Shown here piece by piece: positions 8,239 to 17,048 of a DNA stretch of 64,000 nucleotides. Numbering within the stretch: position 1 is the stretch's first letter; each line of letters opens with the position of its first letter. The stretch covers positions 37,389 to 101,388 of the forward strand of contig NZ_FOLL01000017.1 in assembly GCF_900112315.1 (NCBI RefSeq), in the 5' to 3' direction. Source of the stretch: Parapedobacter composti (lineage in GTDB: Bacteria; Bacteroidota; Bacteroidia; Sphingobacteriales; Sphingobacteriaceae). The translations under genes were made by a program, and so were the position numbers. The notes beneath the pieces are model-generated. The model was not told where the DNA came from, ran no database searches, and saw only the letters and a list, made by a program, of their open reading frames with translations.

Positions 8239-8793
8239 GTGAAAAAAAATAACTTTTACGTAATCACCGGGGGTCCGGGTGTTGGAAAGACAACGCTATT
8301 AAATAAGCTTGCACAAACAGGCTATCTAACGATTGAGGAAGAAGCCAGAAGAATTATAAAAGAGCAGATGGCTATCGGCGGTAACGGATTGCCGTGGAAA
8401 AACAAGATTGCTTATGCTCAATTGATGTTGGATGCTTCCGTAAAGACCTTTGAAAAAATTAGCAGTAACGGTTTTCTACCGCCTGTGTTTTTTGACCGTG
8501 GGATTTTGGATGCTGTATGTTACATGCGCATGGAAAATATTTCCTTATCAAAAGATGTGATTGAAATCGTCGGCAAATGCAGATACAACAAAAAGGTCTT
8601 TATGCTACCCCCTTGGGCGGAAATATACGAGACGGATACCGAACGCAGGCAATCGTGGAAAGAGGCCGTATTTACCTTTGAGAAGATGAAAGAAACCTAT
8701 CTGCTGTATGATTACCAAGTGATAGAAGTACCTAAGGGTTCAGTGTCAATACGGCAACAGTTTATCGTTGACACAATCAATCAACGTCGTTAA
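8239..8793 (+). CDS. AAA_28-type P-loop NTPase
   Basis: The 184-residue protein has a textbook Walker A (GGPGVGKTTL, residues 11-20), a DRGILDAVCY segment near 94 that fits the second acidic site of nucleotide-kinase-like P-loop proteins, and an Arg-rich lid (TERRQSWKEA). It resembles the AAA_28 group of predicted ATPase/kinases. The likely role is phosphoryl transfer to a small molecule or ATP-driven switching, with no substrate predictable. The start is GTG at 8239; no in-frame ATG precedes the Walker motif. It is the only plus-strand gene between 5.7 and 11.8 kb and stands alone. Confidence 0.75.
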   Translation: MKKNNFYVITGGPGVGKTTLLNKLAQTGYLTIEEEARRIIKEQMAIGGNGLPWKNKIAYAQLMLDASVKTFEKISSNGFLPPVFFDRGILDAVCYMRMENISLSKDVIEIVGKCRYNKKVFMLPPWAEIYETDTERRQSWKEAVFTFEKMKETYLLYDYQVIEVPKGSVSIRQQFIVDTINQRR

Positions 8794-8859
8794 AAATCAA
8801 TACAGGAAGAAGATAAGCCGGTATAGCGAGTGCCTTTAACGTTTGTTAGCGGTATTCCA

Positions 8860-9195
8860 TTACCGGTTTGCAATATCGTTCCATCCGCTACGGTCCGCGT
8901 TGCGAAGAATTTTGTAGTCAATGTAAAATGTCCCAAACGGAATGAAGCACGCAACAAGAACCTTCCAAGTTGTTTCTTTAAATTTCCATTGTTGTTCTAT
9001 GCCTACATGCAAAGCGTTGAAGACAAACAAGAGGAACAACGCACCGTGAATCGGTCCAAGAGATTTGGACATTGAAGGATTGTCAAAGTAATATTTCAGC
9101 GGAACGGCTACGAAAACCAAAGCAAGTAGTGAAATGCCCTCTAAAAATGCAAGAAGTCGTAAACGCCCGATTGTTGTTGTGAAATACTTTTTCAT
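8860..9195 (-). CDS. DUF3817 small membrane protein
   Basis: The protein is 111 residues from the ATG at 9195 (MKKYFTTTIGRLRLLAFLEG). A longer frame upstream overlaps the next gene and is not credible. Three hydrophobic segments are visible: ISLLALVFVAVPLKYYF, PIHGALFLLFVFNALHVG and VLVACFIPFGTFYIDYKIL. The motif RLLAFLEGxSLL with a later PIHG is typical of DUF3817 integral membrane proteins, whose function is unknown. The gene directly follows another small membrane protein on the same strand (2-bp gap), so the two are co-expressed. They may be regulated by the TetR gene at 9752-10342. Confidence 0.75.
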   Translation of the reverse strand: MKKYFTTTIGRLRLLAFLEGISLLALVFVAVPLKYYFDNPSMSKSLGPIHGALFLLFVFNALHVGIEQQWKFKETTWKVLVACFIPFGTFYIDYKILRNADRSGWNDIANR

Positions 9196-9197
9196 AG

Positions 9198-9662
9198 TTA
9201 AAATGTTCTGAAATTTGGTCGGCTTGATAAAGGCGAAAATGTCCAGGGAATTGCAATGAAAATGATGATTAGTGCGATGGAAAACCAAACTAACATTGTC
9301 TTGAATTTCTCTTTGTCTGTGGGTTTTCGTTTCGCCAATGCGGATCCGATTGTCAATATCACAATGGCTGTCAGCATTAAGAAAATGTGTATTACACCAT
9401 AGAAAGTTAAGTCCAGATTTTGTAAGCCGATTTCGGTTTCTTTCCAAAAGTACTTTACAATCGGACTTTGCGTATAAACTATTATTCCAATCATTAGCTG
9501 GATGTGCGTAATGGTTGCAGTCCAGTGTCGGAACGCGTTGTCTGTTTTGGAGAAAGTTTTGTTGTTGATATAACCAACAAATGCTCTATAAATGGAATAC
9601 AACAGAAAAGCTAAAACAAGCCAACGAATTAAAGAGTGGGAGACTAATAACGTTGAATACAT
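9198..9662 (-). CDS. Four-helix integral membrane protein, unknown function
   Basis: From the ATG at 9662 the protein is 154 residues, starting MYSTLLVSHSLIRWLVLAFL. A start at 9722 would add a 20-residue stretch without membrane character. Four transmembrane helices are evident, at about residues 10-28, 53-70, 88-110 and 122-142. The second segment contains THIQLMIGIIVYT, and a short charged loop (AKRKPTDKEKFKT) precedes the last helix. This pattern is found in uncharacterised Bacteroidota membrane proteins that sit next to DUF3817 or cytochrome-like proteins. Two His residues in helices could suggest haem or quinone contact, but this is speculation. It is co-transcribed with the DUF3817 gene and lies 89 bp downstream of the tetR gene. 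Confidence 0.6.
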   Translation of the reverse strand: MYSTLLVSHSLIRWLVLAFLLYSIYRAFVGYINNKTFSKTDNAFRHWTATITHIQLMIGIIVYTQSPIVKYFWKETEIGLQNLDLTFYGVIHIFLMLTAIVILTIGSALAKRKPTDKEKFKTMLVWFSIALIIIFIAIPWTFSPLSSRPNFRTF

Positions 9663-9751
9663 AATTTCCGTTGAGTTTCGTGTTATGTTTTTGTGTCTTG
9701 CGACAAAGGTAAGATAAAACATACTAATTGGTATGTTTTTGAATAAAAAAA

Positions 9752-10342
9752 TTATTTCAACGTGTTCAGGTAGTTTTTAAGTTGTTTCAACCAGGGGAGA
9801 TAGGCCTTTCTGCTGTTTTCTAATTTCCCAAAATTTCGTATGCCCCAATAGCCCGACATTACAAATGTCGTTACTTGTTTTGCGTTTACGTCTTGCCGGA
9901 CAAATCCGTTTTTCTTTCCCCTTTCAATACTTGCAGTCATTACCTTTGTCCATTGTTTAGTCAATTCGTTCAAGGCGTTGTTAAAGTCAGCGTTCCAAGG
10001 TGTCATTTCTTGCGTAAAGTTTGAGGCAGGGCAACCATACTCAACTTTCAAAAACTCATTTTTCATCAGTAGGTCATACATTAAATTGTAAATGCCATCT
10101 AACGGATTTTGTTCGCTTTGCAATGGTTCAATAAAACTGCTTGTAAGTATCGGTTTCAGAATTTCGTTGATGATGGCGAGCCCCATTTCGTCTTTTGTCT
10201 TGAAATGGTAATAAAACGCACCTTTTGTTACTTGTGTCGTGGCAATAATGTCGTCAATGCTTGTCGTTTGATAACCGTTAACGTAAATCAGTTCAAACGC
10301 TTTTTGCAGAATTGTCAGTCGCGTTGCCTCAGCCTTTTTCAT
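9752..10342 (-). CDS. TetR/AcrR-family transcriptional regulator
   Basis: From the ATG at 10342 the protein is 196 residues. The N-terminal helix-turn-helix is typical: TRLTILQKAFELIYVNGYQT, then TSIDDIIATTQVTKGAFYYH and FKTKDEMG. The C-terminal ligand domain contains VEYGCPASNFTQEMT (the YGC-NF-E pattern of the YfiR/TetR_C group) and a Trp-rich end. It most likely represses the two small membrane genes just downstream on the same strand. A longer frame starting at 10405 adds a Phe-rich stretch that overlaps the presumed promoter and was rejected. Confidence 0.88.
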   Translation of the reverse strand: MKKAEATRLTILQKAFELIYVNGYQTTSIDDIIATTQVTKGAFYYHFKTKDEMGLAIINEILKPILTSSFIEPLQSEQNPLDGIYNLMYDLLMKNEFLKVEYGCPASNFTQEMTPWNADFNNALNELTKQWTKVMTASIERGKKNGFVRQDVNAKQVTTFVMSGYWGIRNFGKLENSRKAYLPWLKQLKNYLNTLK

Positions 10343-10531
10343 AAAGATACTGCTCGGTATTTTGCAAAAGAACAAAAAAAATGGCGGACTGTTACTTGCC
10401 TTCATTTTATCGAGGCATGATAAAGCGCTTCGGAAAAATAACAGCTGCCGTTATTCTTGTTTACGGAAATGGTTAATGTTTTCAGCAACCCACTCGTCAA
10501 ATGACTTTGGTTGTCGTTCATGCGGATGTCA

Positions 10532-11173
10532 TTATAAATTTCTTTTGTTGCTTTCGATCGCAATGAACTCGGGCAAATAATCGGGAGTACATCCCTTTGA
10601 CACCATTTCACCTTTATACAGCCCCGTTTTCTCGCCAACTTCAATACAGCGTGCTCGATACTTTTTATCAAAAACTCCAATCCAGCCTGCGGTGAAATTC
10701 ATAGCCCATTGTACTTCAGGTTTTTCGTTTTCTATTTGTTTTTCAATGGCCGATAGCAATTCTTCAGTATTTGGAGGAGGGGTTTGCCCCAGCCAACGCA
10801 AACGGGCCTGGTAATACCAAAAAATTCGTCGCTGAAGTGAAGAAGGACTGTTCTTCCACGATTCCATCAGCGCTATCGTTTTCTTGTCTTTCGATAGTTG
10901 GTTTGCCATCAACCAGTCCATTAGTTGATTTCGCTCATCAAATGGATGATCCTGCATGTCCTTGCTGAGCTTATTAATCAAATCTTGTGAAAGAAGCTTA
11001 TTGTCCATAATTAAGACGGCCAATAGCCTGGGCAAGAGTTCCCCGGATGACCAGAGTTCCATAGCCAGTTCGTGATCCTTTTTGACATCCTTAGCAATTT
11101 TCCGTAAGTCACCCAGCTTAGTTTTAGGGTTGATTTGTCCCAGGATGGTTTCTGCTTTTGAAGAGCGTTTCAT
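10532..11173 (-). CDS. DNA alkylation repair protein (AlkD-like HEAT repeats)
   Basis: The 213-residue alpha-helical protein is of the AlkD family. It shows repeated helical hairpins (LGDLRKIAKDVKKDHELAME; LLPRLLAVLIMDNKLLSQDL; MDWLMANQLSKDKKTIALME), then SSLQRRIFWYYQARLRW and a WAMNFTAGWIG segment where the family has its DNA-lesion contacts. AlkD glycosylases excise N3- and N7-alkylpurines by trapping the flipped-out base. Its C-terminus (SKGCTPDYLPEFIAIESNKR) is family-like and complete. About 70 bp downstream another minus-strand frame holds a peptide PKSFDEWVAENINHFRKQE that looks like the end of a lost gene. Confidence 0.82.
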   Translation of the reverse strand: MKRSSKAETILGQINPKTKLGDLRKIAKDVKKDHELAMELWSSGELLPRLLAVLIMDNKLLSQDLINKLSKDMQDHPFDERNQLMDWLMANQLSKDKKTIALMESWKNSPSSLQRRIFWYYQARLRWLGQTPPPNTEELLSAIEKQIENEKPEVQWAMNFTAGWIGVFDKKYRARCIEVGEKTGLYKGEMVSKGCTPDYLPEFIAIESNKRNL

Positions 11174-11849
11174 ATCAATCTTTCGGTTTATTTATTCAAG
11201 ACAAACAAGACACGTTTTACTTTACCATACAAACCCGTTTGCAGATACGCAGATACCGGGGCGTCCGCGGAGCGTTTTTCCGGCAGCTACGGGGATATCT
11301 TGTTACCGGGCAGCTCAACGATTTTCTCTATAAAGAATCGCGTACTATTGTTGATTTCGTCGAAGTAATTCATCAGTTTACTAATCCGTCCCAATTTTCA
11401 ATTTGCCACTATCCTCAGCCCAAATCTCAAAAAATATCTTTGTCTTGCGCTTAAAGCACAAGGCCGTTGATTCCGTTTAAAATTAGTGATTTAATCCCTG
11501 AATTTCTAATCCTGATGCTGCCGTCTTCAGGGGGCAGGTCGGAGAGATAAGGCACCAAATGACCAATAGTTTTCCGTATTGAAGTATCGTCTGGTTGAAT
11601 TTCTTAATGACGATTTCAAGACGAAAGCACATTGCCGAGCTGGAATATGCGCCCAATGAATACGCGGCGAAAAGGCAACAAATCAAACGGCTGCCGCTGA
11701 CCAGAGGGTTTACCTTATCGGCATTCTAAAGTTTAGCATGGATGTTGATAAGCAACATAGGTACTCTCATGATATTGCACTGATGGAAAGGACTTCAGGC
11801 AAATTATTTTAGTATAAATAGGAGTTTAAATTTTGGAATTACCTAATTT
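11174..11849. other. 676-bp gap between alkD and the TPR gene
   Basis: No convincing gene is present. A plus-strand frame at about 11200-11450 (RGAFFRQLRGYLVTGQLNDF) has plausible composition, but it overlaps the alkD 5' end, has no start signal and was not recognised. Mixed base composition and the nuclease remnant at the right end suggest a former insertion site. Confidence 0.35.
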
Positions 11850-12035
11850 GTGAAAACGAGTGAGGATATGCAGAACGAGAAGGACAAGTGGATGTACCTG
11901 TTGAAGCACATGAGCACCCTTGACAAGATTCCGGTCTTCTTGGACAAACGGGTTTTTCAACTCATCTTCAAGACACCGGAAGTGGTAAAACTAAGAAAAG
12001 AGGAACGTATGGCATACGAAGCGAATTTAAAAACC
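11850..12035 (+). pseudogene. 3' remnant of Rpn/PD-(D/E)XK nuclease-transposase, fused in frame to the TPR gene
   Basis: About 60 codons after an in-frame TAA at 11844 encode KDKWMYLLKHMSTLDKIPV, DKRVFQLIF and KLRKEERMAYEANLK. This is the C-terminal part of the abundant Bacteroidota Rpn family (PD-(D/E)XK nuclease family transposase). The catalytic domain is missing. The frame runs on without a stop into the TPR gene, giving an apparent 914-residue fusion. Because a signal peptide starts at 12078, this part is more likely debris upstream of the real start than a functional domain. Confidence 0.65.
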
Positions 12036-12077
12036 GCATCTCCCGCGTCTGTTCCGGTTGATTTTGTTTTGAAGATT

Positions 12078-14594
12078 ATGACCTCCCCCCTGAAATACCT
12101 GCTTACGGGTGTCTTTTCAGCCGTGCTGGTCATGGGGTATGCGCAGGAAGAGGAGCAACAGCAGGAAGAGAAGCGACAACCCAGTGAGCAACGGGACGAA
12201 AGGCAACCGACGCTTTTGGAGTCCGTCGATGTCGTACGTGATTACCGGCCGATGCTGGCCGATGCCGTAAAGATCCGCCGGAGCCCCGATATGCGTATCG
12301 ACCGGGAAGGGCTTGAGATTGAGCTGCGCCAGATCGCCGCCGCCACTTATTTTTCAAAGAACACATTCAAACAAGCCTATTACGGTAGGTTGCTGGAGCG
12401 GCATCCGGACGCTTCACGCAGCAATATCGATAACTACCGGATTGGTTTCCTGGCCTACCAGGCAGGCGAATACGAAAGAGCCACCGCTATTCTGGAGAAG
12501 CTGGCGGCTTCGGATGCTTTTTATCAGAGCTCGATAATCGCTTTAGGCCATATTGCCTTGGAAACCGGCGATAAGCAGCGCGCACGGAATGCGTTTGTTA
12601 AAGCGTCCAGACTAGATTTCGATCAGGCATTGAAAGCGGATGGACTGTTTAATTATGCGAAAATCTTATATGAATTGGATTCCGCCCAGATGGCCCTGAA
12701 AGTCGCCCAGGAATATATCGCTCAGAAATATAGGGATAATAATCCGGATGCCAGCGACACAGAGAATCCGGAAACACTGTTGGCTGAAATCTTGTTGGGC
12801 ACGAGCAATTTTCACGCAGCGGTAAATATGCTGGAATCGTTCAGCAACAAGGGGCGGGAAGCCGATATGGCCTATCAAAAGGTTACGTATTATCGCGGAT
12901 TGGAGTTTTATAACGAGCGTGCTTTCGAAAACAGCATATCCATGTTCATGCGATCGGAAAAATTCCCGATCGATGCGGAAATGGCGGCGTTGGCCACTTA
13001 TTGGAAAGCGGAGGCGATGTATGAAGTGCGCAAGTACAAAGAGGCGGTGGAAAACTTTTCCCGGTTCCTCCAGTTGCCTGCCGCGCGAAACACCGATGTA
13101 TACAGTTATGCGAACTATGCCCTGGCTTATGCGGCCTTCCGCAACAACAGCTTTAGCGTGGCGGCCGATTATTTTGAACGCTTTTTGGCTAGCGAGGGAA
13201 GTTTGATAGCGGAAAATGTACGTCATGACGTCATCGCACGTTTAGGTGATTCGTATTTGTCCATGCGCGATTACGGCCGAGCCAACCAATACTATGACCA
13301 GCTGATCAACAGCGGGGCCGCCAACCAAGACTATGCCTTGTTTCAGCGCGGTATTATCCAGGGATTGCAGGGCGACAAGGAAGCCAAGCTCAGCACCCTG
13401 CGGTCCGTTGTTGAGCAATTCCCTGGTTCAAACTATGCGGATGACGTGGCCTTTGAGGTCCCGTACACATATTTCACTATGGGAGATTACGATACCGCCA
13501 TTGAGGGGCTGCAGCAGATGATCGAACAGTACCCCCGCAGCAGTTATGTTCCCCGGGCATTAATGACCATTGGGCTTGTCCAGTACAATAAAGATGATAC
13601 CGAAGCGGCAAAAGCCACCTTCCAGAAGGTGGTGGAGGAACATGCCACAACCGATGAGGCACGGCAAGCGATGCGTTCCATTGAAAACATTTACCTGGAT
13701 CAGGGGGATGCTTCGAGTTATATTAATTACGCGACCAGCACCAATCTCGGTGAGCTGAGTACTGCAGAGCAGGATAACCTGGCTTTCCAGGCGGCCTATT
13801 CCTTGTTTGCCAGGGGAGAATATGGACCCGCTGTGGAAGCGGTCAATGCGTATTTTGATAAATTCCCGAAACCCATACAGGAAAAGCATGCCCGTTATAT
13901 CCGTGGGGTGAGTTTGTACCGAGCCGGGCACCCAAAGGAAGCGCTGCACGACCTGAACATTATCCTGAACGACTGGACGAGCCAGTATACGGAGAACACC
14001 TTGCTGACGGTGGCGGCGCTATACCTGAGCTTGGAGGAATACAACGAGGCCATCGTACACCTCAAAAAACTGGAACTCACTTCAGAATACAAAGACAACT
14101 ATGCCTACGCGGTAACTAACCTGATGATTTGTTATTTCGAAATCGGCGACTTGGATCAGGTGGCCAAATATGCGAAGTTGATCAAGAATTACGAGCGGTC
14201 ATCCGAGGAGGACATTGCCAAGGCACACTTGTACAGTGCGCGGGCCATGCTGCGAGAAGGGAAAGTGGAGCCCGCCATGAAGGAGCTGAATCTGGCGGCG
14301 CTGAAAAGCCAAACGGTAGTCGGCGCAGAGGCACGGTACCGCCTGGGGCAACTGCAGTATGAAGACAAGGAATATGATAAAGCCCAGGAAACGGCCTTTG
14401 ATGTGATCAACAACATGGGGTCACATGACTATTGGGTGGCCAAGAGCTTCATCCTGCTTGCGGATGCCTATGCGGGCAAAGGCGAGAAGCTCCAAGCGAA
14501 GAGCACACTGGAAAGCGTGATTGAAAATTATGAAGAAGATGATGATGTCATTCCTTCGGCGAAAGAGCGTTTACAGAAATTGAACAAAAAGTAG
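12078..14594 (+). CDS. Secreted TPR-repeat protein, chimeric N-terminus
   Basis: I place the start at the ATG at 12078 because MTSPLKYLLTGVFSAVLVMG forms a good signal peptide ending in YAQ. This gives 838 residues; the frame extends up to 11850 through a nuclease remnant. After a Gln/Glu-rich linker comes SVDVVRDYRPMLADAVKIRR, a motif I associate with the N-terminus of the outer-membrane protein that usually neighbours this TPR family. About fifteen TPR-like hairpins follow (e.g. NYRIGFLAYQAGEYERATAI; PKEALHDLNIILNDW). The expected N-terminal third of the TPR family seems to be missing, so the protein may be a deletion fusion. It is likely periplasmic and involved in envelope assembly or protein interactions. 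Exact function is unknown. Confidence 0.75.
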   Translation: MTSPLKYLLTGVFSAVLVMGYAQEEEQQQEEKRQPSEQRDERQPTLLESVDVVRDYRPMLADAVKIRRSPDMRIDREGLEIELRQIAAATYFSKNTFKQAYYGRLLERHPDASRSNIDNYRIGFLAYQAGEYERATAILEKLAASDAFYQSSIIALGHIALETGDKQRARNAFVKASRLDFDQALKADGLFNYAKILYELDSAQMALKVAQEYIAQKYRDNNPDASDTENPETLLAEILLGTSNFHAAVNMLESFSNKGREADMAYQKVTYYRGLEFYNERAFENSISMFMRSEKFPIDAEMAALATYWKAEAMYEVRKYKEAVENFSRFLQLPAARNTDVYSYANYALAYAAFRNNSFSVAADYFERFLASEGSLIAENVRHDVIARLGDSYLSMRDYGRANQYYDQLINSGAANQDYALFQRGIIQGLQGDKEAKLSTLRSVVEQFPGSNYADDVAFEVPYTYFTMGDYDTAIEGLQQMIEQYPRSSYVPRALMTIGLVQYNKDDTEAAKATFQKVVEEHATTDEARQAMRSIENIYLDQGDASSYINYATSTNLGELSTAEQDNLAFQAAYSLFARGEYGPAVEAVNAYFDKFPKPIQEKHARYIRGVSLYRAGHPKEALHDLNIILNDWTSQYTENTLLTVAALYLSLEEYNEAIVHLKKLELTSEYKDNYAYAVTNLMICYFEIGDLDQVAKYAKLIKNYERSSEEDIAKAHLYSARAMLREGKVEPAMKELNLAALKSQTVVGAEARYRLGQLQYEDKEYDKAQETAFDVINNMGSHDYWVAKSFILLADAYAGKGEKLQAKSTLESVIENYEEDDDVIPSAKERLQKLNKK

Positions 14595-14729
14595 GGGGAA
14601 TTTTTTCGGCTGTGATTTGTTGTCGCGTCAATAGTCGCTTTGGTTTCATTACTTAAATGAGCCATACAGGCAAACAGATCGAGCCTTACAGGCAAATTAG
14701 CCGATTGTTTTTTGCCACATCTTTGTATC

Positions 14730-15626
14730 ATGAAAACAATCGTTATGACAGGCGCAACATCCGGTATTGGCAAGGAGGCCGTTCAGCGGCTTGCGCAACA
14801 GCCCGGTACAAGAATTATCGTCGGCGCGCGCGGACGCGGACGCATTGTACCGGAAGGGACAGAAGTTTTTCCGTTGGACCTCACCTCGCTGGAAAGCGTC
14901 CGATCCTTTGCGGATAGCGTGAAAAAGCGGCTCGGAGACACTACGATTGACGTGCTGGTGCTCAACGCAGCGGTACAAGCAAAAGACAACCAACAGCAGA
15001 GCGCAGACGGTTTTGAATTGATGTTTGCCGTCAACCACCTGTCACATTACCTGCTTGCAAGGTTGCTCTGGCCCCACATGACCGCTAACGGCGTCATCGT
15101 CTTCACCACCAGCGACACGCATGACCCCGCGCTCATCCCGTTCGCGCCCAAGACGCTAGACCCACACGGGCTCGCCAACCCTCAAAAAAAGGAATGGGGC
15201 ATGCGCGCGTATGCCGCATCCAAGCTGTGCAACCTGTTGACGGCCCGTTCTTTTGCTGCAATCAGCACGATGGAGGGGAGAGGTATCAGCGTTATCGCCT
15301 ACAACCCCGGTCTAACCGGTGGCACATCGCTGACCGGCAAGCCTTCCCGCTTCATGCGAATATTGCTGCCCTTGGTGCTCCGCCCGCTGTCGCGCGTGGT
15401 GAGCCTGTTCAAACCTCCGTTTTTCGTCGGTACGCCCGAACGTGCCGGCGGTGTATTAGCAAACCTGGCGTCTGGAGAAATCCGGTTGCCCGAGGGGCGG
15501 GTGTATGCTTCATTGGTTAGAGGAAAGGTTACATTTCCCGACCCTTCGCAGCTCGCCCAGCGCGACGAGACAAGGGATTGGCTATGGCGGGCGAGTGCCA
15601 AGATGGTCGGCTTGTCCGAACAATAA
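14730..15626 (+). CDS. Short-chain dehydrogenase (retinol dehydrogenase-like)
   Basis: From the ATG at 14730 the protein is 298 residues: MKTIVMTGATSGIGKEAVQR with the classical TGxxxGIG (7-14), VLVLNAAV as the NNAG-type strand (76-83), the TTSD serine near 128 and the catalytic YAASK (Y161, K165). The long C-terminal part, with a hydrophobic MRILLPLVLRPLSRVV, resembles retinol dehydrogenase/protochlorophyllide-reductase-like SDRs, which are often membrane-associated. The GARGRGR loop after the second beta strand suggests NADP(H). An AraC-type regulator starts 21 bp downstream on the same strand, so it probably controls this dehydrogenase. The substrate is unknown. Confidence 0.85.
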   Translation: MKTIVMTGATSGIGKEAVQRLAQQPGTRIIVGARGRGRIVPEGTEVFPLDLTSLESVRSFADSVKKRLGDTTIDVLVLNAAVQAKDNQQQSADGFELMFAVNHLSHYLLARLLWPHMTANGVIVFTTSDTHDPALIPFAPKTLDPHGLANPQKKEWGMRAYAASKLCNLLTARSFAAISTMEGRGISVIAYNPGLTGGTSLTGKPSRFMRILLPLVLRPLSRVVSLFKPPFFVGTPERAGGVLANLASGEIRLPEGRVYASLVRGKVTFPDPSQLAQRDETRDWLWRASAKMVGLSEQ

Positions 15627-15646
15627 TATCCCGTATCTTTATCCTG

Positions 15647-16462
15647 ATGAAGTATTCTACCGAGATAGTACCCGGCCGCATGGTCTATTCGCTCAATACA
15701 GAAAAAGAGCGAATACGGGACGGTCTCATCCCCGAAAGCCTGCTGGTACTGCAGATTTCCGGACAGTTGATGTTTGAAACGTCCGGCGAGAAACTCCTGA
15801 CCCAGGCCGGAGACATGCTGCTCATCCGGAAAAACCAGTTGGCCAAAGCCACCAAAATACCAGGTGAAGACGGAGCGTACCAAACGATACTGATCTTGCT
15901 GAACGGCGATACGCTGAGAAAATACGCGCTGGAGCATCAGGTGGAAATCACGCAGAAATACAAAGGACCCCCCAATATATTTATACCCCAGAATGAGTTC
16001 CTGAAGGGCTTCTTCAAATCGATCATACCCTATGCCAATAACCCGAAGGCAGCCGCAGCACGCCGGTTGGGTAGACTGAAAATCCGGGAAGCCGTGGAGC
16101 TTTTGCTGGATACGCTCCCAGATCTGAAGTACTTTCTGTTTGACTTCTCCGAGCCGTATAAAATTGATCTGGAGAGTTTCATGTTCCAGCATTTTCACTT
16201 TAATGTTCCACTGGAGAAATTCGCCCGGTTGACAGGCCGGAGCATTTCCAGCTTTAAACGCGACTTCCACAAAGCATTCGGCGTGCCTCCAAGGCAGTGG
16301 CTGCAGGAAAGACGTCTGGAGGAAGCACGCCGTCAGCTTGAACAACAGGGAAAGAAGCCTTCGGAAATCTACGTGAACCTGGGCTTTGAAAGCCTGCATC
16401 ACTTTTCGAATGCGTTTAAACGTCGGTTCGGGGCGTCGCCAACGAGGTATAACAGGGTATGA
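15647..16462 (+). CDS. AraC-family transcriptional regulator (ExsA-like cupin)
   Basis: The 271-residue protein has an N-terminal cupin sensor (LVLQISGQLMFETSGEKLLT; GDMLLIRKNQLAKA), a linker helix and a C-terminal double helix-turn-helix. HTH1 is PLEKFARLTGRSISSFKRDF followed by HKAFGVPPRQWLQERRLEEA. HTH2 contains SEIYVNLGFESLHHFSNAFK and RRFGASPTRYN. The second HTH with FSNAFKRRFG is the AraC signature. I chose ATG 15647 because it lies just after the SDR stop and the protein begins with the cupin. A longer frame from 15578 overlaps the SDR gene. It probably activates the adjacent SDR gene. Confidence 0.88.
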   Translation: MKYSTEIVPGRMVYSLNTEKERIRDGLIPESLLVLQISGQLMFETSGEKLLTQAGDMLLIRKNQLAKATKIPGEDGAYQTILILLNGDTLRKYALEHQVEITQKYKGPPNIFIPQNEFLKGFFKSIIPYANNPKAAAARRLGRLKIREAVELLLDTLPDLKYFLFDFSEPYKIDLESFMFQHFHFNVPLEKFARLTGRSISSFKRDFHKAFGVPPRQWLQERRLEEARRQLEQQGKKPSEIYVNLGFESLHHFSNAFKRRFGASPTRYNRV

Positions 16463-16502
16463 CGTTCTTCACCGCAGATTTGCTTTCCCTAACGGGGCAC
16501 AG

Positions 16503-16523
16503 CTCCGGCCGGTGTAGCCGGAG
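16503..16523. terminator. GC-rich hairpin between convergent genes
   Basis: CTCCGGC-loop-GCCGGAG forms a perfect 7-bp stem with a 7-nt loop, 40 bp after the AraC stop and 21 bp before the stop of the convergent CDGSH gene. No strong T-run follows on either side, but the position fits a bidirectional terminator. Confidence 0.4.
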
Positions 16524-16543
16524 GGCGTTAAGATAGTGGTGAA

Positions 16544-16768
16544 TTAGGCCTTTTTTGGAGGCAAATCGAAAGCTATGGCCTCATGTTCGAAGTGACCGTT
16601 ATGTGAACCATCGCAAAAAGGCTTGTTTTTTGAAAGCCCGCAACGGCAAATAGAAAGTACCGTTCTCCCTTGTAAGCCATAGGCTTTACCATTTCTGTCC
16701 ACGATTTCAAAATCGCCTTCAATTCTCACCGATCCGTTGTTGTTAATAGTTAGTTTAGTCTTAGCCAT
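16544..16768 (-). CDS. CDGSH iron-sulfur domain protein
   Basis: The 74-residue protein has a single CDGSH zinc-finger-like domain. C41 and C43 (SICRCGLS), C52 and H56 (FCDGSHNGHF) give the 3Cys-1His set that binds a redox-active [2Fe-2S] cluster. The N-terminus is a short beta strand (KLTINNNGSVRIEGDFEIVD) as in bacterial mitoNEET-like proteins. It is soluble with no signal peptide. Members are thought to take part in electron or cluster transfer and redox sensing. It stands alone, convergent with the AraC gene. The start is ATG at 16768. Confidence 0.92.
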   Translation of the reverse strand: MAKTKLTINNNGSVRIEGDFEIVDRNGKAYGLQGRTVLSICRCGLSKNKPFCDGSHNGHFEHEAIAFDLPPKKA

Positions 16769-17000
16769 TTCATTTTTTTGCTGTCAAAAATAGCGTATAC
16801 AAATGATCAATAGACATCTACTTATAGTTTAGAAACATTATACTGTATAGCCCCCCATTTCCCCGTTCCGGGGCCTTGTTTTTAGTAACTGTCTTTATCC
16901 GCTTATCCAATGCAGCACGGAGCGTTGCAGCTGCAATCTTATCCAGTGTTATCCATCCCCTTCGTATTCGTCCACGGTCTTTTTTCTACGTATATTTCTT

Positions 17001-17008
17001 TAGCTTTG
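17001..17008 (+). promoter_or_regulatory. Candidate -7 box of the DUF6377 regulator gene
   Basis: TAGCTTTG fits TAnnTTTG and lies 40 bp upstream of the chosen ATG at 17049. The upstream half is weak: a T-run at 16979-16985 replaces TTTG. Confidence 0.35.
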
Positions 17009-17048
17009 TACTTCACAACAACTTGCCAGCCAATTATTGCTATTGAAA

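Noticed and set aside
10402..10680. 92-codon minus-strand frame overlapping the alkD end
   Set aside because: It shares most bases with alkD in another frame and has no domain; only a short C-terminal-like peptide nearby looks protein-like.
11158..11454. 98-codon plus-strand frame RGAFFRQLRGYLVTGQLNDF
   Set aside because: It overlaps the alkD 5' end, has no start signal or recognised family, and ends without a domain.
15299..16402. 367-codon minus-strand frame antisense to the SDR and AraC genes
   Set aside because: Both plus-strand genes have full motifs, and the antisense frame has no recognisable domain.
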